Below are positions 35,390 through 44,948 of a stretch of 64,000 nucleotides of DNA, piece by piece. Positions within the stretch are counted from its first letter, which is position 1. Each line of letters opens with the position of its first letter. Position numbers and translations under genes: made by a program. The DNA is from an uncultured Paracoccaceae bacterium (GTDB lineage: Bacteria > Pseudomonadota > Alphaproteobacteria > Rhodobacterales > Rhodobacteraceae), in assembly GCA_947489325.1 (NCBI GenBank), contig CANLDA010000020.1:1-64000 (forward strand), given 5' to 3'. Below the pieces are notes generated by a model. That model did no database searches and had not been told where the DNA came from. It was given only the letters and a program-made list of their open reading frames with translations.

Positions 35390-36598
35390 TCAGTGCACGG
35401 TATCAATCTTGTGGAAATCCAAATCGCGATCTTCTGGCGAAGATGTAATCGCCATGACCTCTTTGCGCTTTGTCAGGACGATATAGGCAAGACAGGCCAC
35501 ATAAAGCCCGATCACCACGCCGCCGATCCATTGGATTTGCAACCACTGGCTCTGAAATGCCAGTGTCAAAACAAACAGCACGACCGCATTACCCAGCACA
35601 TATGGTACTTTGCCAAATCGCTGTGCAGTCAAGTTCAGGTTGTCGGTATAGAGACGGATCAGCGAGTCAAACGAGTTGATCACAAAAACAATCCCCACAA
35701 CCATCATCGACACATTGATCAGAACCGTCGTCGCGATGCCGTTCAGATGATAATAGTAAAGGACCGAGAACCAGATCCCCAATGGGATGGATGGAAAGAT
35801 CAATAGTGCGGCCAGAACCTGCCATGTCTTCAGGCCTCCCACAAAACGTGAAGTAAACTGACCAATCATGATCGACCAAGCAAACCACCAGAACAGATAG
35901 AATTCATGATAATCCGTCAGTGGCAGAACGAATTTATGGATATTCGTGAAATATCCGCCAATGTTGCTCGCTGTATCTGCAAAAGCACCAAGTCCCATGC
36001 CCGAGAAAGCCCACATACCAAGGATCAACAACCCGAACAGAGCCGTCGAGCCAACCGACAGAATACGCACGTATTTGATGTCTGTGGATGAAAATGCCGC
36101 CACCAAGATCACCAAGAAGGTAATGACATAGAAGGCCGGGATTACAGTTTCACCATCGCCCATAAAGGTCGCGTAGTAAGGCAGGTAGATCAGGAACAAC
36201 GCACCCGTAAAGGCACAGGTTGCAATGATAACGATGTTATTTATCAATCTGATCAAAGGAATTTCAAAGAACTTCACGCGAGGCTCAATCACACAAAAAT
36301 AGAACGTCGTCAGAAAGTAGAATCCCCAGATCAAAAACCCCCAAAACCCAAACTCCAACGCCAGCGGATTGGTGAACGCATATGCCGGTTCAGCTGCAGT
36401 ATCCGCATACAGTGGGAAATCCCAAGCCAGCGGAAACATGATCAATCCAACATCAAGTCCAGATGTGAACAGGATTGCGATAAACGTGAATAGATGGACC
36501 GGAGTGACGCCAACGTTGCGCACATTCCCCCACTTGATCACGCAGAATATCACCAGCGCAAACGCCAGTAATATGCCAAAAGAAATTAACATCGTCAT
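35390..36598 (-). CDS. BCCT-family transporter, probable choline uptake
   Basis: 402 residues from ATG 36598 (GGAGG 8 nt upstream), with about 10-12 membrane helices. The BCCT core is visible as FYLFWWFAWSIMIGQFTSRFVGG (about residues 230-255), equivalent to the conserved WWxxWxPFxGxFxARxSxG segment. It is about 100 residues shorter than E. coli BetT, lacking long N- and C-terminal tails, so osmotic sensing by a C-terminal domain is unlikely. It lies upstream of betBA and divergent from betI; choline is therefore the likely substrate, though another betaine is possible. Confidence 0.8.
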   Translation of the reverse strand: MTMLISFGILLAFALVIFCVIKWGNVRNVGVTPVHLFTFIAILFTSGLDVGLIMFPLAWDFPLYADTAAEPAYAFTNPLALEFGFWGFLIWGFYFLTTFYFCVIEPRVKFFEIPLIRLINNIVIIATCAFTGALFLIYLPYYATFMGDGETVIPAFYVITFLVILVAAFSSTDIKYVRILSVGSTALFGLLILGMWAFSGMGLGAFADTASNIGGYFTNIHKFVLPLTDYHEFYLFWWFAWSIMIGQFTSRFVGGLKTWQVLAALLIFPSIPLGIWFSVLYYYHLNGIATTVLINVSMMVVGIVFVINSFDSLIRLYTDNLNLTAQRFGKVPYVLGNAVVLFVLTLAFQSQWLQIQWIGGVVIGLYVACLAYIVLTKRKEVMAITSSPEDRDLDFHKIDTVH

Positions 36599-36685
36599 TG
36601 GTTTTTCCTCCCCAAACAAGCCTCTGATGAGCCCGATTTTCCAATGACTGATACTCATACGGCACTTTTTGTGAATATCAAAACA

Positions 36686-36702
36686 ATTTCTTAAATGCTC
36701 AT
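36686..36702. promoter_or_regulatory. Candidate BetI site in the transporter/betI gap
   Basis: ATTTCTTAAATGCTCAT resembles the two 18-bp repeats upstream of betB. It lies in the 164-bp divergent gap and could control both the transporter and betI. Confidence 0.4.
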
Positions 36703-36762
36703 ACAAATTATTTTTCAACTTTGCGGATTGCATGTTCCTGCGCCAGCGGCAAAACTGCGTTC

Positions 36763-37350
36763 ATGGGCCGTAAACGTATCCGCGACATTCGAAACGAAGA
36801 ATTGATTGATGCCACCATCACCGCGGTGCATCAGCGGGGTTATGGTGTTGTCACCATGGCAGAAATTGCGCGCGAGGCCGGGGCCTCTGCCGCCAGCATC
36901 AACTATTATTTTGGCTCTAAGGAAAAACTGATGGAGGCGACGATGCGTCGTCTGCTGAATCTTCTCAAGCAGGCCATGTTGGAACGCTATAAAACGGCAA
37001 CAACAGCGCAAGAGCGGCTTTCTGCTTTGTTGGATGCGAACTTTGACGATCGCCTTTTTACGGTCGAGCAATGCAGCATCTGGATGCAGTTTTGGGCAAA
37101 TGCCCCCTATTCCAAGACCCACGCAAGACTGCACCGCATCAACCGCGCCCGCGTTACCAGCCATTTTCGCGCTGAATTGCGACGCCTGTTGCCAGATGAC
37201 AAACGTGAAACCGTACGCGAAGCTTTGCAAAGCTATATGGATGGAGTTTGGCTTGAAGCAGCTCAATCCGATGGGTCGCTTAATCCCAGCCACGCACGCG
37301 TCGAAGCCCAGCGCGTAGCACGATTATTGGTTGAGGCGGCGACACACTGA
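36763..37350 (+). CDS. betI: TetR-family choline-responsive repressor BetI
   Basis: 195 residues from ATG 36763. TetR helix-turn-helix: LIDATITAVHQRGYGVVTMAEIAREAGASAASINYYFGSKEKLM (about residues 12-56, quoted in its parts AEIAREAGASAASI and NYYFGSKEKL). The C-terminal part contains WMQFWANAPYSKTHARLHRIN, the BetI-type ligand domain. It represses bet genes until choline is present. Divergent from the transporter, with similar AT-rich elements here and before betB as candidate operators. Confidence 0.92.
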   Translation: MGRKRIRDIRNEELIDATITAVHQRGYGVVTMAEIAREAGASAASINYYFGSKEKLMEATMRRLLNLLKQAMLERYKTATTAQERLSALLDANFDDRLFTVEQCSIWMQFWANAPYSKTHARLHRINRARVTSHFRAELRRLLPDDKRETVREALQSYMDGVWLEAAQSDGSLNPSHARVEAQRVARLLVEAATH

Positions 37351-37355
37351 AACGG

Positions 37356-37388
37356 CCTTCTGCTTCTTTTATAAAAAGAAACAGAAGG
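37356..37388 (+). terminator. Terminator after betI
   Basis: CCTTCTG-C-TTCTTTT pairs with AAAAGAA-A-CAGAAGG (14 pairs, one mismatch, 3-nt loop), 5 bp after the betI stop. It could work in both directions. Confidence 0.7.
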
Positions 37389-37460
37389 TTAGAGATTTAG
37401 TGAAGCCCAAACACTCAAGTCAGATTAACTTGAATGCCCTCGGCTTCAGGCAACGATCCA

Positions 37461-37901
37461 TCACCGACCAAAGTCGTAGTCACGTCCTTCACCCGTGTTA
37501 CAAAAACTGTTGGCGTGATTCACTGTAAGATTTGCACCAACGGCCCGAATTGATGCAGTAAAAGCCCCTCCGCCAGATGCCTTAACGGCGTTATCTGGAT
37601 GGATTGTAAAACTAATGCCGCGATGACCCGATTTGGTGACACTGTCGCCGATGCCACGGGCCAAATACAATCTCTCATTGTTTTTTGCACCCAACTTTAG
37701 TCGCGCATGAAGGGCGGCGATGCACCAATACTGACGTCCGCCATCCCCTGCGCGCCCGATCACCTCGAATCCGCCATCTTGCAGCGCATTCACCTCATAT
37801 AGCTGAAGGCGAGGATAGCGCGTGCTAGATGATGCAACACCTGCCATTAGGGTCATGGATCCGACCATCGCCGCCAAGACCATTTTATTTCGAAAAAGCA
37901 T
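37461..37901 (-). CDS. Secreted hypothetical protein
   Basis: 146 residues from ATG 37901, chosen because GGAG lies 8 nt upstream. A signal peptide spans about residues 1-25 (MVLAAMVGSMTLMAGVASS). The mature part YPRLQLYEVNALQDGGFEVI, then YWCIAALHARLKLGAKNNERLYLARG looks like a small beta-rich periplasmic domain with two conserved-looking cysteines (YWCIA and FCNTG). I do not know the function. It is isolated: a terminator lies to its left and a 584-bp gene-free region to its right. Confidence 0.7.
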   Translation of the reverse strand: MLFRNKMVLAAMVGSMTLMAGVASSSTRYPRLQLYEVNALQDGGFEVIGRAGDGGRQYWCIAALHARLKLGAKNNERLYLARGIGDSVTKSGHRGISFTIHPDNAVKASGGGAFTASIRAVGANLTVNHANSFCNTGEGRDYDFGR

Positions 37902-38485
37902 GGAACTCTCCATTTTTGAAATATCACTATCCATTAAGATATGGAGCTCCCACCAAAGAAACCAATCACAGTTGATCATGAAGCATTGAACAAAGGTGCG
38001 TGCATAAGCATTCAAAGCGTGGTGTTGGGGGTTTTCACATCCAAATCCTGAAAATATTCATGTTTCATAATGATTTAGGTATAGACATTAAACAGATAAA
38101 ATAAGATCGCCTGCTAACTCTACATTCACGTTTTCCGATACTTATACCTGATGAATTTTCCTAGTTTGGGTGAGAAAAATATCATTTTTCCACTAAACAC
38201 GAGAATTCGAACTTTAAGAATTTGGAAATTTTTCAATCAAATAGTGAATATCTGAACAAATAATTACATATACATAATCAATCCCCAGAATTACCCACAA
38301 TATTAGAGAATCTCATACCAATCGCCTTATACTTGTTCGTAGTCGCACCAAGAGCATTGGCAATTCAATCTGAGAAATTGAGCGCACCACAAATGAGAAA
38401 AAGGGCCCACACCAGTTAGGTGAGGCCCTTTTGTCGATGGTCAATTGAGATGTGTCATCAAGGATAGAGCGACACCAAGATTGAA
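37902..38485. other. AT-rich gene-free stretch between a secreted protein gene and rpoD
   Basis: 584 bp, much richer in A/T than its surroundings, with no frame of convincing length or ribosome site. The right end contains the rpoD terminator (38399-38432). The left end must carry the promoter of the secreted protein. Nothing else was recognised. Confidence 0.6.
38399..38432 (-). terminator. Terminator after rpoD
   Basis: AAAAGGGCC/GGCCCTTTT with inner CACC/GGTG and loop AGTTA. Leftward it is followed by TTCTC after the T-run. It lies 54 bp beyond the rpoD stop. Confidence 0.85.
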
Positions 38486-40462
38486 TTATTGATCTAAGAA
38501 ACTCCGGAGTTTGCGTGAACGGCTTGGATGCTTGAGTTTGCGTAACGCCTTGGCTTCAATCTGACGAATACGTTCACGCGTCACACTAAATTGTTGACCA
38601 ACTTCTTCGAGAGTATGGTCAGTATTCATGCCTATCCCAAAACGCATTCGCAAGACACGTTCCTCGCGTGGGGTCAGAGATGCCAGCACGCGTGTTGTGG
38701 TTTCCTTGAGGTTTTCTTGAATGGCGCTATCCAGTGGAAGAACCGCATTCTTATCCTCAATGAAATCGCCCAATTGACTATCTTCTTCGTCACCGATCGG
38801 AGTTTCAAGGCTGATCGGCTCTTTCGCGATTTTCATCACCTTGCGCACTTTCTCAAGTGGCATTTGCAGCTTTTCGGCCAACTCTTCTGGGGTGGGTTCG
38901 CGACCAATCTCATGCAGCATCTGACGACCGGTGCGCACCAGTTTGTTGATAGTTTCAATCATATGAACAGGAATTCGGATGGTGCGAGCCTGATCAGCAA
39001 TTGATCGTGTAATTGCCTGACGGATCCACCATGTCGCGTAGGTCGAGAATTTATAACCACGGCGATATTCAAATTTATCAACCGCTTTCATCAGACCAAT
39101 GTTGCCTTCCTGAATAAGGTCAAGAAATTGCAAACCACGGTTGGTGTATTTCTTGGCAATCGAAATCACGAGACGCAAGTTCGCCTCGACCATCTCTTTC
39201 TTGGCTTGGCGAGCTTCTTTTTCGCCTTTTTGAACTTGTTGAACGATGCGTCTAAATTCAGGAATATCCAAACCAACATAGGTGCCAACCTGCGCCATCT
39301 CTGCACGCAACTCTTCTACCTTATCGGTAGAGCGCTCCATGAACATCTGCCACCCACGACCTGGCTTTTGGGCCATTTCTTCAAGCCAAGTCGGGTCAAG
39401 TTCACGTCCACGGTACGCATCAATGAATTCTCGGCGGTTGATACGTGCCTGATCGGCCAGTTTGACCATTGAGCTATCAATCGACATCACACGGCGGTTG
39501 ATGCCATAAAGTTGGTCAATCAGAGCCTCAATACGGTTGTTGTGTAGGTGCAATTCATTCACCAGTTCAACGATCTCAGAGCGCAGCTTTTGATAGGTGC
39601 TTTCTTCTTTCTTAGAGAAGCTATCATCTTCGTTCAGAGTTGCTGAAATCCGGCTGTCCTGCATTTCCGACAACATGACATAATCATCTGCAATCCGGTC
39701 CAACGTTTCCAAAACGCGTGGCTTCAGCGCGGCCTCCATCGCGGCGAGCGACATGTTGGCCTGTTCATCCTCGTCATCGTCATCATCTTGGGCAATCGGG
39801 TTGCCATCAGCATCAAGCTCTGGACCCGCGTCCTTCTTAGGCGCCGTGGTGACATTGGCGGCGTCAACGATGGGTTCTTCTTCGGCATCCTCGTCCAACT
39901 GATTACCGAATGTCGTTTCAAGGTCGATCACATCGCGTAGCAAAATATCTTCGGACAAAAGTTCGTCGCGCCAGATTGTGATCGCCTGGAATGTCAGAGG
40001 GCTTTCGCACAGCCCGGCAATCATCGTGTTGCGGCCGGCCTCAATCCGTTTGGCGATTGCAATTTCGCCTTCGCGGCTCAACAGCTCAACCGATCCCATT
40101 TCACGCAGATACATGCGGACGGGGTCATCGGTACGATCCAGTTTTTCCTCTTTACCAGAGGACAGCGCCACCTCGCCTTTTTGGCCAAGTTCGACCACGG
40201 CAGTGGATTTCAGCTCTTCTTCTTCGGCATCTTCATCTTCGATGATGTTGATACCCATCTCCGAAAGCATAGACATCACGTCTTCGATCTGCTCGGAAGA
40301 AACTTGATCAGGTGGCAAAACCTGATTCAGCTGATCGTAAGTGATGTACCCTTTTTCACGCGCCTCAGCGATCATCTTTTTGACGGCAGCCTGGCTCATA
40401 TCAAGCGAGATTTCGGCTTCCTGATCGGCGGGCTTCTGGTCGTCGGTGTCCTTGGCGGCCAT
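38486..40462 (-). CDS. rpoD: RNA polymerase primary sigma factor (sigma-70)
   Basis: 658 residues from ATG 40462. Region 1.1 near the start ([24 protein letters not shown]), then an acidic non-conserved insert with a D/E run ([10 protein letters not shown]). Region 2 has [22 protein letters not shown] for -10 recognition, region 3 follows, and region 4 ends with [26 protein letters not shown]. The housekeeping sigma factor, full length for alphaproteobacteria. It follows dnaG with a 125-bp gap holding several GANTC sites; the dnaG-rpoD order is the usual macromolecular-synthesis arrangement. Confidence 0.98.
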   Translation of the reverse strand: MAAKDTDDQKPADQEAEISLDMSQAAVKKMIAEAREKGYITYDQLNQVLPPDQVSSEQIEDVMSMLSEMGINIIEDEDAEEEELKSTAVVELGQKGEVALSSGKEEKLDRTDDPVRMYLREMGSVELLSREGEIAIAKRIEAGRNTMIAGLCESPLTFQAITIWRDELLSEDILLRDVIDLETTFGNQLDEDAEEEPIVDAANVTTAPKKDAGPELDADGNPIAQDDDDDEDEQANMSLAAMEAALKPRVLETLDRIADDYVMLSEMQDSRISATLNEDDSFSKKEESTYQKLRSEIVELVNELHLHNNRIEALIDQLYGINRRVMSIDSSMVKLADQARINRREFIDAYRGRELDPTWLEEMAQKPGRGWQMFMERSTDKVEELRAEMAQVGTYVGLDIPEFRRIVQQVQKGEKEARQAKKEMVEANLRLVISIAKKYTNRGLQFLDLIQEGNIGLMKAVDKFEYRRGYKFSTYATWWIRQAITRSIADQARTIRIPVHMIETINKLVRTGRQMLHEIGREPTPEELAEKLQMPLEKVRKVMKIAKEPISLETPIGDEEDSQLGDFIEDKNAVLPLDSAIQENLKETTTRVLASLTPREERVLRMRFGIGMNTDHTLEEVGQQFSVTRERIRQIEAKALRKLKHPSRSRKLRSFLDQ

Positions 40463-40491
40463 GCGGTGCTCCTGCATCAAAGGGCTTGGGT

Positions 40492-40531
40492 GATTCGCTG
40501 TTAACGAATCAATCGTGCGAATGGATGATTC
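40492..40531. promoter_or_regulatory. Cluster of GANTC (CcrM-type) sites upstream of rpoD
   Basis: GANTC occurs at 40492, 40506 and 40527, and again at 40612 in the 3' end of dnaG. Two small inverted repeats (GATTCG/CGAATC and GCGAAT/ATTCGC) are built on them. In alphaproteobacteria GANTC is methylated by CcrM and clusters at some cell-cycle promoters. Confidence 0.45.
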
Positions 40532-40587
40532 GCAACCCGTTTACCCTGAATTCTTTACGTATTCCTCACCATAATGCGCGCTTTCAT

Positions 40588-42534
40588 CTAAGACTTGCGC
40601 TTTCCAAAGGTGATTCGCTCCATTAACGCGTCCAATTTGGCACGTTCGTCCTTATCCATCGCAGCGCCGTTCTTCCCCACTTCGTATTCTGCGCTGTCTT
40701 CCATGTGGCTTCGCAGCGCGCGATTACGCGCTTCTGCAGCCTGTCCCAAACGCCATGTCACGGCCTCATCAGCCAAACCCGACATGTCTTCCTCTGCTTC
40801 GGCAATTTCTTCACGCAATCCCTGATCTGCCACCAGTTTCGCTATTTCTTCACGAATGGTCAGACGCGCCAATTCCGCATCCCCCGGATGACGCACCGGA
40901 GGGGCCAATCGAACATGGGGATGGCTCATCAGAAAATCAAGCGCATCAGCCCCCATCGCATCCGCGACGATCTCTTTAAGGTCAGAAACTCCGCGATGGG
41001 TTTGGCGCAACAACAGATCGCGCAGATATGTGTGATCCGGATCCTGACAACTCAACGCCTCTAGCTCTACTTCAAATTCATCCAAAAGTGCAGGACAGGA
41101 CAGAACTGATGCAAGGATCACGGCCTCACGCATATGCCTTTGACGACCTTCCCCACCACGTGCCAACAAAGATGCTTTGGTGCTTGGCTGCACACGCGGC
41201 CCTGTTTGCCATTTCCCCTTACCACGGAAGGTGCCCCGCTCTGGACGTTGCGGGCGAAACAGTTGCCAGCGCAATTCCTTGATCGCCTCACCATAATGAG
41301 ACCGGATAGAAGGGTCCCGGATCAATTTGATCTTTTCACGCAAGGTTTTATCCAGCGCAGCTTTGCGCTCTGGGCTGTCAAACACCTTGCCTTCGATTTC
41401 ACGTTGCCACAAAAGATCCACCATCGGCGTGGCTTTTTCCAACACCTTTTGCAAGGTCTTCGCCCCCTTGGTCCGGATCAAATCATCCGGGTCCTGACCC
41501 TCGGGCATCAATGCAAATCGCAAGGAACGGCCAGCCTCAAGCAACGGCAAGGCCAGATCAATCAGTCGCATCGCCGCGCGAATACCAGCTGTATCGCCAT
41601 CCAACGCGATAATCGGCTCTGCCGCCGTGCGCCACATCAATTGCAACTGCGCCTCGGTCACAGCCGTGCCCAAGGGCGCAACAGATGCCTTAAACCCGGC
41701 TTCTGACAGTGCTATGACATCCATATAACCTTCGGCCACAATCAGGGAATGCCCCTTACCCGCCGCAGCCCGCGCAGGCCCGTGGTTAAACAGGTTCCGT
41801 CCCTTATCGAACAACTCGGTTTCTGGAGAGTTCAGATATTTGGCGTTATCATTAGGATCCATCGCCCGCCCACCAAAGGCAATACACCTCCCGCGCGCAT
41901 CCCTGATCGGAAACATGATACGATTGCGAAATGCATCATAGGGCTTTCCACCCTTACTGGAAGGCTTTGCCAGTCCAGCCGCAATAATCAAATCCTCAGC
42001 CACGTCTTTGCTGCGCAAATGATCCCACAGGTTTTGCCATCCATCCAGGGCAAATCCGATTTCCCATCGCTCTAACGCCGCCGACGTCAACCCTCGGCGA
42101 GTCAGATAGTCACGCGATGCAGCCCCGGCACCGGTGTTCAAAGACAGTCTGAAAAATTGGACAGCCTGTTCCATCACCTCGACGAGAACCGTCCGTCGAT
42201 CCGCCTTCTGCTGAGCGCGCGGATCACTTTGGGGGACTTTCATCCCGGCCTCTTCGGCTAGAATCTTAATCGCATCCATGAATTCGACATTTTCGGTTTC
42301 GCGCACAAACGAAATTGCGTCTCCTTTGGCATGACAGCCAAAACAGTAATAATACCCTTTGCGGTCATCCACGTGAAAGGACGCCGTTTTTTCATGGTGA
42401 AACGGGCACGGCGCCCACATGTCGCCCTTGCCCTGATTGGATTTACGTTGATCCCACATGACTTTACGCCCCACGACCTGTGTCAGGCTCGTGCGGGTGC
42501 GCAACTCATCAAGGAATCCGGGAGGCAAACTCAT
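40588..42534 (-). CDS. dnaG: DNA primase
   Basis: 648 residues. N-terminal zinc ribbon CPFHHEKTASFHV...CFGC (about residues 43-68), an RNA-polymerase core with VAEGYMDVIALSEAG and the TOPRIM acidic cluster ALDGDTAG, and a C-terminal helicase-binding region. It makes RNA primers for replication. Start MSLPPGF at 42534. It precedes rpoD on the same strand. Confidence 0.97.
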   Translation of the reverse strand: MSLPPGFLDELRTRTSLTQVVGRKVMWDQRKSNQGKGDMWAPCPFHHEKTASFHVDDRKGYYYCFGCHAKGDAISFVRETENVEFMDAIKILAEEAGMKVPQSDPRAQQKADRRTVLVEVMEQAVQFFRLSLNTGAGAASRDYLTRRGLTSAALERWEIGFALDGWQNLWDHLRSKDVAEDLIIAAGLAKPSSKGGKPYDAFRNRIMFPIRDARGRCIAFGGRAMDPNDNAKYLNSPETELFDKGRNLFNHGPARAAAGKGHSLIVAEGYMDVIALSEAGFKASVAPLGTAVTEAQLQLMWRTAAEPIIALDGDTAGIRAAMRLIDLALPLLEAGRSLRFALMPEGQDPDDLIRTKGAKTLQKVLEKATPMVDLLWQREIEGKVFDSPERKAALDKTLREKIKLIRDPSIRSHYGEAIKELRWQLFRPQRPERGTFRGKGKWQTGPRVQPSTKASLLARGGEGRQRHMREAVILASVLSCPALLDEFEVELEALSCQDPDHTYLRDLLLRQTHRGVSDLKEIVADAMGADALDFLMSHPHVRLAPPVRHPGDAELARLTIREEIAKLVADQGLREEIAEAEEDMSGLADEAVTWRLGQAAEARNRALRSHMEDSAEYEVGKNGAAMDKDERAKLDALMERITFGKRKS

Positions 42535-42588
42535 AGGGGATTATTGCTACATGCAAAGCGCGGAGTCGAGTCGATGCGCCGTCCAAAA

Positions 42589-42650
42589 GGGGCCTTGACC
42601 CTCTGCAGTTGCACCACATTCACTCTAGAGGATTTGAAGCAAAAAGAAAT
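42589..42650. repeat. Degenerate copy of the intergenic hairpin repeat (copy 2)
   Basis: AGGGGCCTTGACCCTCTGC, then ACATTCACTCTAGAGGAT and a CAAAAAGAAATCAG tail, align with 12005-12070 over about 60 bp. The first stem keeps most pairs; the second is decayed. It lies upstream of dnaG. Confidence 0.6.
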
Positions 42651-42681
42651 CAGCGCGCACAGTCGCTCACTTTGAAAAAAC

Positions 42682-42987
42682 CTAGTAACTCAGGCACGCT
42701 TCTTTGAAACTACCCACAACATCTTTTTTCAGTTCTTTACGTTTCAAGCCATAGATCCAATCAACCATACCCGGCACCACCGGCAGCAGGCGTTCTTCAA
42801 CCGCTGTTTCCCCTTCGGTCAATTGTATCAGCACTTTGGCTTTGCGCATTCGATCCTGACGCATGTCAACGATCTGCTGCACCATTGCGGCGTTTGTTTC
42901 ACAATTGGCGACTTTTGCATCGTCATCCTGTGCAAACCCCGGGAGTGCAGTGGTCACTGCCAATGTCAGTCCCAACAAAAAACGCAT
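42682..42987 (-). CDS. Small secreted helical protein
   Basis: 101 residues from ATG 42987. Signal peptide MRFLLGLTLAVTTALPGFA, cut before QDDDAK. The mature part has two cysteines (NCETNA and EACLSY, near the ends), likely disulfide-linked, and amphipathic helices (MVQQIVDMRQDRMRKAKVLI). No recognised family; function unknown. The start at 42987 is preferred to 42999 because it begins the signal peptide cleanly. Confidence 0.75.
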   Translation of the reverse strand: MRFLLGLTLAVTTALPGFAQDDDAKVANCETNAAMVQQIVDMRQDRMRKAKVLIQLTEGETAVEERLLPVVPGMVDWIYGLKRKELKKDVVGSFKEACLSY

Positions 42988-43150
42988 ATTACTCTCCATT
43001 CATCACTTATGTGATTGATGGCATTTCACCGTTCAGACGACAACCCTTTTTGCACCCGTTTCAACACCAGTCACATGCGTATGGATCAGGGAAAAATAGG
43101 CAATTTCAATAGTTCGCGAAATTGACGACAAGCGAACTTGGTGAAATAAA

Positions 43151-43175
43151 AAAGGCCCGCCATTGGCAGGCCTTT
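43151..43175 (-). terminator. Terminator after the glutamate dehydrogenase gene
   Basis: AAAGGCC-c-GCC/GGC-a-GGCCTTT with an ATT loop. Leftward it is followed by TTTTATTTC. It lies 16 bp beyond the stop. Confidence 0.9.
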
Positions 43176-43191
43176 CCTAAAAGTTTTTTGC

Positions 43192-44622
43192 TTACAGCCC
43201 CTTGGCGCGATAGCTGGTTGCGACCTTATCAATTGCAACGATATAGGCCGCCGTACGCAGGTCGGTCACGTCATCGCGACCATGCCAAACCTCACGCATG
43301 GTTTGATAAGCTGCACGCATAGTGTCATCCAAGCCAGAGCGAACCAGCTCAAGCTCACCGGCACCGCGCAGGTATTTATCTTTGAAATCAGGCGCTGGTG
43401 CCCATGTTTTGCCCATAGCCTCGGATAGGCTTTCGAGTTGATCAACAACCAATTGGTGACGCGACTCTTCCTGACGGCGTTGCATGCGGCCAAAGCGGAT
43501 GTGGCTCAGGTTCTTGACCCACTCAAAGTAGGACACTGTCACACCACCTGCATTGGCATACATGTCGGGAATGATCACGCAGCCCTTGTTACGCAGAATT
43601 TCATCTGCCCCTGCCGTCACTGGGCCGTTCGCGGCCTCGATGATCAACGGCGCCTTGATGCGGTCCGCGTTGGACAGGTTGATCACGCCCTCAAGTGCAG
43701 CTGGCACCAGAATATCGCAATCCTCTTCCAGCACCTTGGCGCCATCTGCCGTGTGGGTTGCATCCGGGAAACCGGTGATACCGCCGTGCTTCACAATCCA
43801 ATTGCGCACCGCTTCGACATCCAAACCGGCAGGGTTAAAGAGCGCCCCATCACGTTCAATGATACCGGTGACAATTGAGCCATCTTCCTCGGACAGGAAT
43901 TTGGCGGCGTGGTATCCCACATTGCCTAGCCCCTGTACGATCACGCGCTTACCTTCTAGGTTACCTGTCAGACCGGCGGCAGCCATATCGCGTTCATCGC
44001 GGAAAAATTCCTGCAACGCATATTGCACACCGCGACCAGTGGCCTCTGTCCGACCCTGAATACCGCCAGCGTTGATCGGCTTACCAGTCACACACGCCTT
44101 GGCGTTGATGTCAGTGGTGTTCATGCGCGCATATTGGTCCGCAATCCACGCCATTTCACGTTCACCTGTGCCCATATCTGGGGCCGGAACGTTTTGAGAG
44201 GGGTGGATGAGGTCACGTTTTGCCAGCTCATACGCAAAGCGACGGGTGATCTGTTCCAGTTCATGCTCGTCGTATTCGCGCGGGTCGATACACAGCCCAC
44301 CCTTTGATCCACCAAACGGCGCCTCAACCAACGCACATTTATAAGTCATCAGTGCGGCAAGCGCTTCGACTTCGTCCTGATTGACCGCCTTGGCAAAACG
44401 AATACCGCCTTTCACAGGCTCCATATGTTCCGAATGAACCGAACGATATCCTGTGAACGTATGAATTTTACCACGCAGACGCACACCAAAACGAACTGTG
44501 TATGTCGCATTACAAACTCTAATTTTCTCTTCCAGTCCCGGTGGCAAATCCATTAAGGCCACGGCCCGGTTGAACATCATATCCACGCTTTCTCTAAAGC
44601 TTGGTTCGTTTGCTACGCTCAT
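43192..44622 (-). CDS. gdhA: Glu/Leu/Phe/Val dehydrogenase family, NAD-type glutamate dehydrogenase
   Basis: 476 residues from ATG 44622 (GGAGAA 5 nt upstream; a longer start at 44658 is rejected). The substrate site is PVKGGIRFAKAVNQDEVEALAALM with catalytic lysines around MTYKCALVEAPFGGSKGGL; the Rossmann motif VIVQGLGNVGYHAAKFL follows. It interconverts glutamate and 2-oxoglutarate plus ammonia; length and the GGSKGG context suggest the NAD-linked catabolic type. Monocistronic, with its own terminator. Confidence 0.93.
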   Translation of the reverse strand: MSVANEPSFRESVDMMFNRAVALMDLPPGLEEKIRVCNATYTVRFGVRLRGKIHTFTGYRSVHSEHMEPVKGGIRFAKAVNQDEVEALAALMTYKCALVEAPFGGSKGGLCIDPREYDEHELEQITRRFAYELAKRDLIHPSQNVPAPDMGTGEREMAWIADQYARMNTTDINAKACVTGKPINAGGIQGRTEATGRGVQYALQEFFRDERDMAAAGLTGNLEGKRVIVQGLGNVGYHAAKFLSEEDGSIVTGIIERDGALFNPAGLDVEAVRNWIVKHGGITGFPDATHTADGAKVLEEDCDILVPAALEGVINLSNADRIKAPLIIEAANGPVTAGADEILRNKGCVIIPDMYANAGGVTVSYFEWVKNLSHIRFGRMQRRQEESRHQLVVDQLESLSEAMGKTWAPAPDFKDKYLRGAGELELVRSGLDDTMRAAYQTMREVWHGRDDVTDLRTAAYIVAIDKVATSYRAKGL

Positions 44623-44948
44623 CTCAGTTCTCCCTGTTCCAAAAACACGACTCGTCATCGCACATTTGTTATGCAGCCTATGACGGTTTGATTAAAGGAT
44701 GCGAGGGGAAGTTTCCAGATTGCATATTTTTTAAACAAAAAAGCCCGATTCGCGAATTGTGACATTGTTTCCGCAAAGGCATCAAACCACGATACCGACC
44801 GGTATTTACCATGAAAATCAAGGGTATTCCCCACATTCACCCCATAAACCCGTCTAAATTCTGCCCCATTTCTCTGACATAAATATCAAAGCGTGAACTG
44901 CGTTCTAAAACGCGTTCTGCCGGGGTGAAAGGTAGTAGGTGAGGGAAT
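44623..44948. other. Divergent promoter region between gdhA and the Tad genes
   Basis: 326 bp with no convincing gene; a 61-codon leftward frame has no ribosome site. The part nearest tadG holds a GCGTTCT direct repeat (spaced by AAAAC) and TGAGGGAAT before the tadG start. Otherwise nothing was recognised. Confidence 0.55.

Noticed and set aside
44655-44840. 61-codon leftward frame upstream of gdhA
   Set aside because: No ribosome site and located in the divergent promoter region.
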